DNA of 64,000 nt from Doryteuthis pealeii (GCA_023376005.1 CM042145.1:16531022-16595021), one strand, 5' to 3'. Shown: positions 10,375-19,915, numbered from the stretch's first letter. Program-made: numbers and translations. Notes: generated from the letters alone by a model not told the origin.

Positions 10375-10481
10375 TATATATACATATATCAAGTAAAATA
10401 AGGAAATGAATCCGACAGTATATCAGAGTAAGAAATTAAAACAACATTACTTAACAACATCTGTGCATTTTTCTAATTTCT

Positions 10482-10482
<1 letters not shown>

Positions 10483-10537
<55 letters not shown>

Positions 10538-10590
10538 ATATATGTAGAGAGGGGGAGAGAAGAAAAAGAACAAGAGATAGAGAGAGACTA
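10483..10590. repeat. TC microsatellite followed by a GA-rich tract
   Basis: (TC)n at about 10483-10535, then an interrupted GA-rich purine stretch to 10590. The two can pair with each other. Confidence 0.9.
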
Positions 10591-10600
10591 GCTAGTGTAT

Positions 10601-10905
10601 ATAATTACCCAACACCTCCACCATGGTCAGGATGCAACACAAGGTCAATTTTTAAGTGGAGTACAACTGGTTTGATTTCAGAGTTTTCCTCCTGGACCAG
10701 TGGCCATACCAAGGTTAATGAGCCTAGTCTGCCCTACTATTTACCCATAGCTGGAGGGGAAATAGAGTGGGTGAAGAATAGTTGGATTCATACCTTTCCC
10801 AAGAGTATCAACACTATGAGAAATGCAAAGAGTCTTGTACATGATTTGTTCTTTAGTTACTGAGTCTATTTCCTACAACGATAACCATTACGCCACAAGC
10901 ACCTT
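10601..10905 (-). mobile_element. SINE S1, near full length
   Basis: Reads on the minus strand from an A box (GGCGTAATGGTTATCG) through the body to GGAGGTGTTGGGTAATTATA at 10601. Confidence 0.75.
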
Positions 10906-11039
10906 CTATTCATCATCATCATCATCATCATTCACTGTATTCTGCCAATGTAGCAGTTTGGAACATCCTACAGCAGAATTCAGTCCTTTTTGATCTGTAG
11001 CTACTCTGTCCTTTCCTTTGTGAGGGTCCTTAGCTCCCT

Positions 11040-11200
11040 CAGTCTGGTCTCTACAGTAAAGTGGGGAGCAGATGGTAGGTGTGGCGCTCCACCTCAGCAA
11101 AAACAATCTCACTGGTCTAGCACTAGCGAAAAGGGAATAGACTCCCTTGCTGCTGGCTGATACCGACAATAGGCCACTCCGACAACTTACTTATATTATA
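11040..11200 (+). mobile_element. SINE S2, 3' half
   Basis: GTAAAGTGGGGAGCAGATGG, GTGTGGCGCTCCACCTCAG, then GATACCGACAATAGGCCACT. The tRNA-like head is missing. Confidence 0.65.
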
Positions 11201-11204
11201 TAGT

Positions 11205-11770
11205 ATTGTGGCATTATTTTCATATTTGCCTGGAGAGTTGTCTGCCGTTTAGTTTCGCTGGTTCCTGCTAGGGGCCTTGGATATTTAAGCGGCTGATTTG
11301 AACGTCTCTTTCTCTTTTGCCTGTTGCTCGACCTACGTGACACTATGGGTTAGACTCTGTCTACCCCCTTCTTGTTGGGGCTTCGGCCTTTAACACTGGC
11401 CACTCACTGCTAGTAAGTCTCGTATACAATATACGACTATCCTTTAGTCATGTATACGTAACTATGTTTTTATGTACATTTAGGTATCTCTTTGATACCT
11501 AAATATCTTGTATTTTACCATTCATGAATGTGTCATTATCTCTATTCTTGTATATGTATTTATGCTACTTATGTATGTATGTTTATGTACACCTCTATGT
11601 ATTATGTACCCTGTTTATCCTGTGATGTATATAAAATGTTTTGTCTATCAACCTTTGTCGGAGTTTTATCTTCAAGTATTATCACTTTGAATCTTACAGT
11701 ATCATTAATGAATGACAAAATATATTATTTTTTCAATAACAATCATCCATTATGTTTTCATCACAAAACA
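11205..11770. other. Gene-less stretch, possible LTR fragment
   Basis: A GC-richer patch (11220-11420) contains GGATATTTAAGC, a TATA-like element, and resembles an LTR U3/R region. It has no paired copy here. The rest is AT-rich and unremarkable. Confidence 0.25.
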
Positions 11771-11774
11771 GATT

Positions 11775-12180
11775 TACAGTAAAGTGGGGAGCAGCTTAGC
11801 TCTCTCAGTCGCTTGTCAGATTTTAGGGATCCCAGTCCTGCATATTGGAAGTCTGCCCACAACTTACTAAGTAAGTTTGTGCAGTGGCGGCTCTTTCGTT
11901 CCCGGTAGTTCCCTATTACAACAAATTCCAGGGATTTTTGTGCAGGTGCTTCTTCGGGGTATCTAGTGCATGACCAAACATGGACCATTGTAGTTTGACC
12001 ACCCTTATTAATACTGGAATAGTGTTGCACATCTTGTACAGAGCCTTGTTGGAAATTAGGGTGTTTTGGTCATCGGTGTCCAGGGATAGTTCTCAGATGT
12101 TTGCGGTGGTAGGCATCAAGTTTATCCAAAGATGCCTTTGGAGATGCCCAGCTGTCACAAAGATGCACATGTTGCATCTA
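11775..12180 (-). pseudogene. LINE reverse-transcriptase protein, C-terminal fragment
   Basis: Minus-strand frames, broken by at least two frameshifts, show the C-terminal signature of invertebrate endonuclease/reverse-transcriptase LINEs: LDAYHRKHLRTIPG, NKALYK-like and HYSS segments, a W-S-x-F-G-H box, and PAQKSLEF. This part lies downstream of the RT domain. No catalytic motif remains. LINE origin is fairly secure; the clade is not resolved. Confidence 0.6.
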
Positions 12181-12538
12181 TAAGATTTTTGTTAGTAAAA
12201 AGTCTTTTTTACGTGTGTTTATCATGTCGGGCTATACCAGTTATAAGAATTAAATGTGTGGTTCTTATAATACGTTAGAAGGCTCAGAGTAACCTTCCAA
12301 CGTAGGTGAATATATACATATTTAAATCCGAACAAAGAAGTACAATATAACAACAATACAGACTTTATTGTCTGAGCACGTGGAACATGACATACATGAC
12401 ATTATACAAAACAGATAGGACAAAGGTCCTTTGGAAGTATGGAAGAGTTCATAATGAATCTGAGATTCACTTACTGATAGTAATTGATATATTAATGGAC
12501 AGAGACACCACACATCTAGTCCATCTTTTGTGGATGCT

Positions 12539-12569
12539 AGAGAGAGAGAGAGCGAGAGAGAGAGAGGGC
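12539..12569. repeat. GA microsatellite
   Basis: (GA)n with one CG interruption. Confidence 0.85.
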
Positions 12570-12639
12570 TTCCTGGGTTGAGTTTAAATACCCAGCTAGT
12601 AGTGCCACCTAGTTGCAAAAACCTGGCGGCAAGGGAAGA

Positions 12640-12752
12640 TAAGTCTTTATTTAGAAAAAATGTTGAATACCCATCAAGAATGAATAAAACAAAATGTCTT
12701 CAGCATAAAATAAACCAACTAGGGTTGACATGCCGTTAAATCCAACCAACTA
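12640..12752 (+). mobile_element. S3 tail fragment
   Basis: CATCAAGAATGAATAAAAC, AGGGTTGACATGCCGTTAAA, ending in CCAACCAACTAAAG. Confidence 0.6.
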
Positions 12753-12767
12753 AAGAATAATTATCAT

Positions 12768-13050
12768 ATATGTGCTAGAAGGCGGTGGCTGAGGGTCTTC
12801 ATGTCCTGGGAATGATATTAAACTCTATCTGATGGTGAGGTTCCAGTTCTGGAGCTCTGGGGAATGTGGAGCACCCTTTCATCACCATTGCTCCCAGGAG
12901 TGGTAGTACCTGTTAGGGTATGTACCTATGGGTTAAATAGAAAAAAAAAGTGTTTATAAAAAGAAATTGAGTATCCATCAAGAATGAATTTATTTCAAAA
13001 CTTTGTTGGCATTAAATGACCCACCGAGGGTGATATGCCGTAAAACAACA
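12768..13050 (+). mobile_element. S3b element, near full length
   Basis: Starts GTGCTAGAAGGCGGTGGCTG and carries the CTGATGGTGAGGTTCCAG block. Ends GATATGCCGTAAAACAAC. Closely matches 16897-17200. Confidence 0.7.
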
Positions 13051-13154
13051 TGAAAATGCCTGATTTACTTATCTCTTTAGAAATACTATTAGATACTTTG
13101 ATTAATTCTGTAATTATCAGTTACTGACTGATCACATGATTACATGACTAAATA

Positions 13155-13400
13155 AAGTTGTCGGGGTGGCCTAAAGTCGGTATCAGCCAATCAACGAGGG
13201 AGTCTATCCCCTTTTCACTAGCGCTAGACCAAGGAGATTGTTTTAGCGTCTGAGGTGGAGCGCCACACCTACCATCAGCTCCTCCTCACTTTACCGCACA
13301 GATCCCTGTGCTACTCATACGCTGAGTTGGCGAGGGTCGGTATCGAACCAAGTATCTTGCGATTCCTCGTCCAGTGCTCTACCGACTGAGCTAAACTGGT
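13155..13400 (-). mobile_element. SINE S2, full length
   Basis: Minus strand: tRNA-like head with A box TAGCTCAGTCGGTAGAGC and B box GGTTCGATACC. The conserved S2 body follows (GTATGAGTAGCACAGGGATC), ending GGCCACCCCGACAACTTT. The head resembles a tRNA-Lys/Arg type. Confidence 0.8.
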
Positions 13401-13445
13401 CAAATAGATCTGTTTAAAAATCATTCATATTCTAATAGGAATAGG

Positions 13446-13590
13446 TCATCGGGGCGGCCTAAAGTCGGTACCAGCCAATCACTTTACCGCGCAGATCCCT
13501 GTGCTACTTATACGCTGAGTTGGCGAGGGTCGGTATCGAACTAGGAACTTTGTGGTTTCATACCGAATGCTCTACCGACTGAGCTTAGCA
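13446..13590 (-). mobile_element. SINE S2 with internal deletion
   Basis: Head and 3' end are present, but about 100 bp of the middle (GGAGCTGATGG..CTCCCTCG) is missing. It directly follows another S2. Confidence 0.75.
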
Positions 13591-13772
13591 TATCAATAAA
13601 TACTATAATATTAGAATTAAGCTAAAAAAAAAAAAAACCAACACATTTTTAAAAAGTTATCTATAGTATATTGAAGTCGTACCTAATTTTGAAAATTAAT
13701 TAATTGATAATTAATGAATTAGGCGGGCATACCTATTCAAATGTAAGGCTAAACAAATCGAGAAAAATCAAT

Positions 13773-13814
13773 CTCTGTATGTACATTTCAGCCTATTAGG
13801 TTTAATCAGAAGAG
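13773..13814 (-). ncRNA. Hammerhead ribozyme, probably inactive (G8 to U)
   Basis: Minus strand: CTCTT, CTGATTA, stem II AACCT-AAT-AGGCT, GAA, ATGTACAT, A, CAGAG. The core should read CTGATGA; the catalytic G8 is replaced by T. One stem I pair and one stem II pair are also lost. The homologue at 19874-19915 is intact. Confidence 0.65.
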
Positions 13815-13842
13815 CTATAGACAGGAAGACTGCTTTGTGTGT

Positions 13843-13900
13843 GATTCGAACCCTGACTGTCAAGCTGACAGGCGGGGATCTAACCATTACACCAGCTGGT
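13843..13900 (-). promoter_or_regulatory. tRNA-Asp-derived pol III promoter head
   Basis: Minus strand: A box TGGTGTAATGGTTAG, anticodon-arm segment ATCCCCGCCTGTCA (as in cytosolic tRNA-Asp with anticodon GUC), B box GGTTCGAATC. Acceptor ends do not pair, so this is a derived promoter and not a tRNA gene. It lies directly upstream of the ribozyme. Confidence 0.7.
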
Positions 13901-14557
13901 TTTTCCAGATTTTTCATTTGTTTTGAACTCAGTTATATTCCACTTATGGTGAGTTTGCTTCACGACAGTATGAGAAGTAAACAAACAAACAATGTATTTT
14001 GATATGGCTTTTTTAGCCGACAATTTTTGGGAGAATATGTGCTTAATTGAAGTCGTACCTAATTTTGAAAATTAATTAATTGATAATTAATGAATTAGGC
14101 GGGCATACCTATTCAAATGTAAGGCTAAACAAATCGAGAAAATGAAGTACTGGATTAAGCTGAAGAGTGAATGCTTCGTATTCCCAAATGAAAAATTAGA
14201 AAATAACCTTTGGGAAGAAAGTAAATAACATACATTCTTTGGCTCTAGTTTATGTTACCAAGTAAAAATAGTTTTTATGTTTATAGAAGAAAGTAAAAAC
14301 ATATATGAGAGATTCCATTGAATCCGATTTGCAACTATGACAGAAATTTGTAATAGATATATACTATCAACTATAAATAAATTACAAAGTTTTGTAAACA
14401 ATTTACAAGTTTAAAAAAAAAAAAAAATTGTTTTCTCTCAAACCAAAGATACCAGGGTTCTATTATTTCTAGTGGAGCATTATACAATCAAAATGGATAT
14501 CATTAGGTATTAGTTATTACCAAACTCTACAGTATAAGTATGAATATGTAAAAAAAA

Positions 14558-14704
14558 AGTCGTTGGGGCGACCTAATGTCGGTATCAGCCAGACAGTGAG
14601 GGAGTCTATCCCCTTTTTAATAGTGCTAGACCAGGAGATTATTTTAGCATCTGAGGTGGAGGGCTGCACCTACCATCAGCTCCTCACTTTATTGCACAGA
14701 TCCC
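14558..14704 (-). mobile_element. SINE S2, 3' half
   Basis: GGCGACCTAATGTCGGTATC to TTGCACAGATCCCTG on the plus strand. The head is missing; it breaks off next to a coding-like segment. Confidence 0.7.
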
Positions 14705-14876
14705 TGAATGGTGTGTTGTGTTTGGATCTTAAAGTGAAGTGAACTTTTGATGAATTTTGTAAGAACTACTGGGAGTGTTGCTGGCAGAATACTTTTTATC
14801 AGTTGAAGAAACTGATTATTGCGGTCATCACTTGAAACTAATAACTTGACTTCTGTGTCATCTAAGCAGTCAATGA
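14705..14876 (-). pseudogene. Unrecognised protein-like segment (possible exon or gene relic)
   Basis: A minus-strand frame without a start codon stays open for about 57 codons, from VIDCLDDTEVKLL through SSDDRNNQFLQLI and LPATLPVVLTKFI to FKIQTQHTI. Its composition is protein-like (mixed charged and hydrophobic residues). An in-frame TAA precedes it, and it is cut at 14704 by the S2 SINE. A possible acceptor (TTGCTTATCAG) lies upstream, but the frame after it does not fit. Could be a host exon fragment or transposon coding. No family recognised. Confidence 0.35.
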
Positions 14877-14939
14877 CTTTTTAGTTTCCAAATCCTGATA
14901 AGCAAACTAATTAACAAGAGAAATGATTGACTAACATAC

Positions 14940-15140
14940 AGTCTAATGGTGAAGTTTAAATTCTGGAGCTCTGGGGAGTGTGGAGTACCACTTCATTGCC
15001 ATTACTCCCAGGTCCACTCTGACCCAGAGTGGTAGTACCTGTTAAGGTCCCATCTATGGGTTAAATAGATCAAAAATGAGTTTTAAGAATGTTTTTCAAA
15101 AATTGTATCTCCCCCCACCAAAAAAAAAAAAAATGAATAA
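14940..15140 (+). mobile_element. S3 element, partial
   Basis: TTCTGGAGCTCTGGGG, TTGCCATTACTCCCAGGTCC, CATCTATGGGTTAAATAG. The 3' tail is degraded. Confidence 0.6.
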
Positions 15141-15388
15141 AATTGTAGAGTAGAAGTGGACTGTTCCACTAAGTATTGGGGGTGTCTGCCGGGAGCACCC
15201 AACTTTATACTTACCTCCTCGATGACTCTTTAATAACTTGGCATTTTAGGGGCCAGGGAGAACTGCTATTCATGCTTAACGCAAGTAGACTCTTACTAAA
15301 GATACCACAACTACTACTACAAAAGAAATAAAAACGTTAGTATTATCTGCGTTATTCGGACTATTGTCCCCATCTTCATTGTTATTTA

Positions 15389-15430
15389 TACAACGTTTCA
15401 TCCGATATGCCCTCTGGCCTTCTTCAGGTA
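15389..15430 (-). ncRNA. Hammerhead-like motif, degraded stem II
   Basis: Minus strand TAC, CTGAAGA, GGCATATC loop region, GATGAAACGTT, GTA. Core and stem I are kept; stem II is disrupted relative to the right arm. Confidence 0.35.
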
Positions 15431-15589
15431 TTTCTTGTCGGACTCGGAACCTTCTTGGACTCGGGAACCTTCTTGTCGTAATCGGGAGACATCACAGAAC
15501 TTTGAACCTAACCCGATTACGACAAGAAAGTTCCCGAGTTCGAAAAGAAGGTTCCCGAGTCCAAGAAGGTTCCTGAGTCCGACAAGAAA

Positions 15590-15631
15590 TACCTGAAGAA
15601 GACCGCAGGGCATATCGGCCGAAACGTTGTA
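15590..15631 (+). ncRNA. Hammerhead-like motif
   Basis: TAC, CTGAAGA, a stem II of GACCG/CGGCC with a bulged A, GAA, ACGT, T, GTA. Stem I is three pairs. H17 would be U, which is allowed but uncommon. Activity is doubtful. Confidence 0.4.
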
Positions 15632-15638
15632 CAAATAA

Positions 15639-15806
15639 CAATGAAGATGGGGACAATAGTCCGAATAACGCAGATAATATTAATCTTCAAGCCTCATCTC
15701 AAACATTCAGAGAAATTGTGTAGATAACAATGAAGATGAGGACAATAGTCCGAATAACACAGATAATACTAATCTTCAAGCCTCATCTCAAACATTCAGA
15801 GAAATA
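15639..15806. repeat. 87-bp tandem duplication at the edge of the inverted pair
   Basis: AACAATGAAGATGGGGACAA to ACATTCAGAGAAAT occurs at 15639 and again at 15726. Confidence 0.8.
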
Positions 15807-15875
15807 AAATAAAAACGTCTTCAGCAAAAAATAACCCAAGTTTTGACATGCTGTAAAATTCAACCAATCAACAGA
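15800..15875 (+). mobile_element. S3 tail fragment
   Basis: AAAAATAACCCAAGTTTTGA, then CATGCTGTAAAATTCAACCA. Confidence 0.5.
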
Positions 15876-15929
15876 CAGATAGATAAACAGACACTTACTC
15901 TATAATTGAGATGAATAAAGATTAGTCAA

Positions 15930-16140
15930 AAGAAAATGCTGATAATATTAATAGCTGGAAGAAGGAAGTTTATGATGATAATGAGACAATTTATTGAAGA
16001 TAACTGAACTAAATTATTTCTTAAGTATGAGATGCCTTCCACCCACACAGAACAAACGGGGCAAAGACGTCTTAATTTCCAGCCCAAGATTTCATAAATT
16101 GCATCCTCTCCGAAGTTATCAGCTGGTAAGTTGCAAAATT
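15930..16140 (-). other. Weak coding-like stretch
   Basis: The minus frame reads DNFGEDAIYEILGWKLRR then LCPVCSVWVEGISYL without a stop for about 65 codons, ending in hydrophobic low-complexity. It follows a CTTACCAG that could be an acceptor. A CxxC pair is visible. No family recognised. Could be chance. Confidence 0.2.
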
Positions 16141-16261
16141 ATCTCAGATTGAATTTCAATTGAATAATCAATACTTGATCAATTTTTGGAGAATTAAGAT
16201 TTATACTCGGTCAAAAAGGTAAATCATTCTTTATTGATTGATTAGAACCTTGCTGATTGAA

Positions 16262-16512
16262 TGATTGATTGATTTTAATGGCATGTGGACCTGTCTAGGG
16301 TTATTTTATGCCCCTTCATCACCATTACTTTTATTTTTACAATTTTTGGAGAATTAAGATTTATACTGGGTCAACAAGGTAAATCACTCTTTACTGTTGA
16401 TAAAACTGATTGATTGAATGATTGATTGATTTAAATGGTATGACTGCCATTACTCCCAGGTCCACTCTGTAACAGAGTGGACCTAGGAGTAATGGCAATT
16501 AAAAAGGTGTAT
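16262..16512. mobile_element. S3-derived inverted fragments
   Basis: Minus-strand S3 tail at 16262-16330 (TTAATGGCATGTGGACC) and the central CATTACTCCCAGGTCCACTC block at 16453 next to its inverse at 16476. Rearranged, not one clean insertion. Confidence 0.45.
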
Positions 16513-16649
16513 GAAACAGATCAGAAGATTATGTTTTATTAGTCTTCCAAGCCTTGAAAATCAGCATTTAATATCCTGACTTTTAGCTGGGCTTGAACTC
16601 CAACATCACTGGGAAATATGTAACTCTCTTATTCAAAAGATAGTTCTGC

Positions 16650-17200
16650 AGAGGGGTAAGACTCCCCCAATGGGGCCACTTGTTGGCCGTGGGTGGCGAC
16701 CCATGTTGCTTAAGGATAGAACCCAGGTGGATGAGCAGTTCATGACATGCAATACTCCACTTTGGCCCTATCTTGGGCTAGACGGGCGGTCGGAGAGGCC
16801 TCCTCCGATCAATCGGTTGGTTACGTCAAGCTCTAGCACCTATATGATTTTCCCAACCCTATTGCCCTTATGGCAAGCCCCAACCCCTTTTTATCATATG
16901 GGTGCTAGAAGGCAGTGACTGAGGGTCTTCATGTCCTGGGAATGACGTTAAACTATCTGATGGTGAGGTTCCAGTTTTGGAGGTTTGGGGAATGTGGAGC
17001 ACCCCTTCATCACCATTGCTCCCTGGTCCACTCTGACCCAGAGTGGTAGTACCTGTTAGGGTCCCATCTATGGGTTAAATAGAAAAATGTATTTATAAAA
17101 AAATTGTATTATCCATTAGGAATTAATTTATTTCACAACTTTATCGGCATTAAATGACCCACTGAGGTTGATATGCCGCAAAACAAACCAAACCAAACCA
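16650..17200 (+). mobile_element. S3b element with extended GC-rich 5' part
   Basis: 16897-17200 is a near full-length S3b ending GATATGCCGCAAAACAAACC. The GC-rich segment before it (from GCAGAGGGGTAAGACTCC) begins like the 5' border of other S3 copies (3405, 48590, 49320), so the parent element may be longer than the usual 300 bp. Confidence 0.6.
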
Positions 17201-17529
17201 AATCAAAAGATAGTCTAAGCTTAACTTAAGTTTGGCTCAAAGAAAATCACCCAGTGAGAATTAGACTCACTAACAATAGTCTGCCAATTCTGCTTATTGT
17301 ATGTTGATAATAAACTTTTGTTTTTGGGGTGGTTAGTGTAGATTTTGAATTCAAAGTCGTTGAAATTCAAAATTAGAGGAGAGTTAGATGATTGGCAGGA
17401 AATAACCTTTGGGTAACCTTCTTTCCAGTTTCACAGACTGTAGGAAAAAAGGCTTAGTTAGCTTAACTTGGTTAGTTAGACCGTCGATATTGTGATGTAA
17501 ACACGTACTGGTTTCAACTCCACGCATGT

Positions 17530-17900
17530 GGTTGATGGATCTTAGGTTGAGAAAGTTTGGTTCTGAATAAAAATGTGATAACACAAAATACAAGCCTTGG
17601 TTGTCTCTTTGTGAATTAATGATGAACCAGCTTCTTGAGAACCAGAGTCAAGATTAGAAGAAATGAAGATAATAGAACCAGACCAGTTAGAAGAAATGAA
17701 GAGACAGACTACAGAAATAAGGTACCGGTTGAAAAAGTCTGGCTCTGAATAAGAATGTGATCACATAAATCATAAGTTTTGGTTGTCTCTTTGTGAACTA
17801 ATGGCGAACCAACATCTTGAAGTTAAAGACACAACAAATCAGACCAGCATCTTAAAGACAGACCAGACCAGTCAACCAGTTAGAAGAAATGAAGATAGCA
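17530..17900. repeat. Degenerate tandem repeat of about 190 bp
   Basis: GGTTCTGAATAAAAATGTGAT..TTGGTTGTCTCTTTGTGAA recurs about 190 bp later, as does GTTAGAAGAAATGAAGA. Confidence 0.6.
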
Positions 17901-17902
17901 AC

Positions 17903-18384
17903 TGTTACGATTCGTGTGGCCATTTTTAGGCTGTAGGTGAGAGCAGTTTTACAGGGGAGATCCCTTGTGGCATTAAGTTTGATCCTTTCTTGAAATAGAA
18001 AGATGTAGTATCAGTTTTAATCCTTAGGGCTGTAGGTGAGAGCAGTTTTACAGGGGAGATCCCTTGTGGCATTAAGTTTGATCCGTGTTAAAGAATCCTA
18101 TAATCCTTGTCCATTCGTCCATGTTAAAGAATCCTTGTCCGTTCGTCCGTGCATCCCATGAGCAAATTGAGCGACAATCCACCAACGTCTTTAAATAGTT
18201 AACCAACAACATATTGGAGCATTTTGATTGGCCGATTCAGACCATGCAGCCTGCAAGAGTTTATAAATACAAGTTGTGGTCCTCAGCACACCGAAATATT
18301 CCAACACAAGATTACGAAACACAAGAAAAAGAAGATAAGAAATCTAGCCATGAAGCCAGCTACTCAAGTAAGTAAGAAAGATTG
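17903..18384 (+). mobile_element. LTR-like sequence with leader ATG and splice-donor-like site
   Basis: Starts TGTTACGATTCG and contains a 57-bp direct repeat (17929-17985 and 18028-18084). A TATAAATA box lies near 18263. Downstream, a short ATG leader (18349) is followed within 18 bases by CAAGTAAGTAAG, a strong 5' splice-donor match. The same arrangement follows the unrelated LTR at 36050. No gag-pol coding remains. Confidence 0.4.
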
Positions 18385-18628
18385 GACCAAGTTACTTTTA
18401 AGCACCCCAGGGGCGACCTGGATTCAGAGGGACATGTTTCGCATTACACTGTCAACATCCGGTTGTTGGTTAGGGTTAGGGTTTAGGGATAGTAATTAGT
18501 TTTATAATTAAAAATAAAAATTGTCTAAAAATCGTCTGGTAATAAATAACCGGATGTTGACGGTGCAAAGCAAAACATGTCCTTCTGAATCCAGGTCGTC
18601 CCTGGGGTGCTTAAAGGTGACTTGGTCC
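18384..18628. mobile_element. Foldback element with telomere-like core, copy 1
   Basis: Ends GGACCAAGTTACTTTTAAGC and its inverse. Arms are about 100 bp. The centre has GGTTAGGGTTAGGGTTTAGG next to an AT-rich spacer. Flanked by the perfect 8-bp duplication GAAAGATT (18376-18383 and 18629-18636). Other copies: 40961-41197, 53766-54029, half copy 62399-62500. Confidence 0.85.
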
Positions 18629-18799
18629 GAAAGATTTATGAGGGTATGACCATGAATACCTCTCACCTCCTCATAATAGGAACGAACGCTCTCCCCCATT
18701 ATATACCCAGTAAGTGGGTATACAACATACTTACTAACCATTACACCATACAATTGAGAACTAGATCATAAAATGTCTATTAAGCTATAAATAAAGCAA

Positions 18800-19300
18800 T
18801 TCAGTGAGGCTTGAAGTCACTTTAGTTGTAATGGTTGGCTACATAGTGGAACACCTTAACTGGTTTGTAGCATACAAGCTATGATTATCAACAACTGAAG
18901 GTTGTCTTCATATATTTGTTGTATCTGGGCACCACAATTCATCACTAACATTCTGGACACCACGTAGTTTAAAATTAAGACGCCAACGTTAGTCAGCATT
19001 TTTTTTTCCTCACATTTGAAGATCAATAAAAGCAGCCACACACCAAAAGCAGAGGCTGGCAGACTTTTTGTTTTCATTAATAATTTATTTTTTCCTTAAA
19101 CCAATGAAAGCCCTGATGATGGTTTGTTAAAACAGACCGAAACACTGCAGCGTAGGCTTAGTAAACATCTTTCGTTAATGAAACTTGTGTTTTTAAATTT
19201 TTACAGTTACCATTAAATCCACCAAGCAAATAAGTATACAATCTTATTTACTTTGGGATTTTTTCACTAAAACTGATTAAAAAGTGCTGAATATAAAGAG
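18800..19300 (+). mobile_element. Penelope-like pseudo-LTR fragment
   Basis: Non-coding sequence around the hammerhead at 19108-19159, without SINE or LINE signatures. Limits are arbitrary because only one copy is present here. Confidence 0.3.
19108..19159 (+). ncRNA. Type I hammerhead ribozyme
   Basis: AAGCC (stem I), CTGATGA, T, stem II GGTTTGT-TAAA-ACAGACC (7 pairs), GAA, stem III AC.C-TGCA-G.GT, A as cleavage nucleotide (cut after 19154), GGCTT (stem I, 5 pairs). All required core bases are present. The unpaired T after the core departs from the canonical first stem II pair and may lower activity. Confidence 0.6.
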
Positions 19301-19519
19301 CTAAATAGACGATTAAAATCAAATGGTTTAAAAACTACTGACTTAAGTTTCTTGCAGTAGCGCAAACCTTTAGGGTGTATATATATTTTTTTTGGGGGGG
19401 GGAGAATATGTGCTTTATTGAAGTCGTACCTAATTTTGAAAATTAATTAATTAATAATTAATGAATTAGGTAGGCATATCTATTCAAATATAAGGCTAAA
19501 CAAATCGAGAAAAATCAAT

Positions 19520-19561
19520 CTCTGTATGTTTATTTCAGCCTATTAGGCCTCATCAGCAGAG
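19520..19561 (-). ncRNA. Type I hammerhead ribozyme
   Basis: Minus strand: CTCTG, CTGATGA, stem II GGCCT-AAT-AGGCT, GAA, AT-AAAC-AT (stem III), A, CAGAG. Stem I is five perfect pairs. The core is intact. Cleavage expected after AUA. Confidence 0.75.
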
Positions 19562-19589
19562 CTATAGACAGGAAGACTGCTTTGTGTGT

Positions 19590-19648
19590 GATTCGAACCC
19601 TGACTGTCAAGCTGACAGGCAGGGATTCTAACCATTACACCAGCTGGT
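19590..19648 (-). promoter_or_regulatory. tRNA-Asp-derived pol III promoter head
   Basis: Minus strand TGGTGTAATGGTTAG (A box), AATCCCTGCCTGTCA, GGGTTCGAATC (B box). Same head as 13843-13900. Confidence 0.7.
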
Positions 19649-19873
19649 TTTTTCCAGATTTTCCATTTGTTTTGAAGTAAGTTATATTCCACTTATGGTG
19701 ACTTTACTACATGACAGTATGAGAAGTAAACAAATAAACTATGTTTTGATATGGCTTTTTTAGCCGACAATTTTTGGGAGAATATGTGCTTAATTGAAGT
19801 CATACCTAATTTTGAAAATTAATTAATTGTTTAGTCTTATATTTGAATAGGTATGCAGTCTTCCTGTCTATAG

Positions 19874-19915
19874 CTCTGCTGATGAGGCCTAATAGGCTGA
19901 AATGTACATACAGAG
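19874..19915 (+). ncRNA. Type I hammerhead ribozyme, intact
   Basis: CTCTG (19874-19878), CTGATGA, stem II GGCCT-AAT-AGGCT, GAA, palindrome ATGTACAT (stem III), A (19910), CAGAG (19911-19915). Stem I five pairs, stem II five pairs including one G-U, all core residues conserved. Cleavage expected between 19910 and 19911. The very short palindromic stem III suggests activity as a dimer, as described for Penelope-like and retrozyme hammerheads. Confidence 0.8.

Larger units (their letters stand above)
13671..14142 (-). mobile_element. tRNA-Asp/hammerhead retroelement, 1.25-unit direct repeat
   Basis: Unit start TTGAAGTCGTACCTAATTTT occurs at 13671 and again at 14047, so the unit is 376 bp and the second copy is partial. 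The minus strand runs: partial unit, body, tRNA-Asp-like head (13843-13900), hammerhead motif (13773-13814), body end. The 5' border (about 14142) lies within about 12 bp of the position homologous to the ribozyme cleavage site. Direct 1.x-mer structure with one hammerhead per unit matches Penelope-like pseudo-LTRs and metazoan retrozymes. No coding. Confidence 0.7.
15342..15680. mobile_element. Inverted Penelope-like pair with hammerhead-like motifs
   Basis: Two arms (about 15342-15500 and 15520-15680) are inverted copies starting ATTATCTGCGTTATTCGGAC. The arms hold CCGAGT-type repeats and a CTGAAGA..GAAACGTT motif on opposite strands. Related sequence recurs as a direct dimer at 57449-58060. 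Inverted and direct pairs of one unit are typical of Penelope-like pseudo-LTRs. No coding. Confidence 0.6.

Noticed and set aside
10186..10591. Frames ending in Ile-Tyr or Ser-Leu runs
   Set aside because: Read-through of TA and TC microsatellites.
11761..12030. Single intact small gene on the minus strand
   Set aside because: Its residues belong to a LINE C-terminal fragment whose neighbouring parts lie in other frames.
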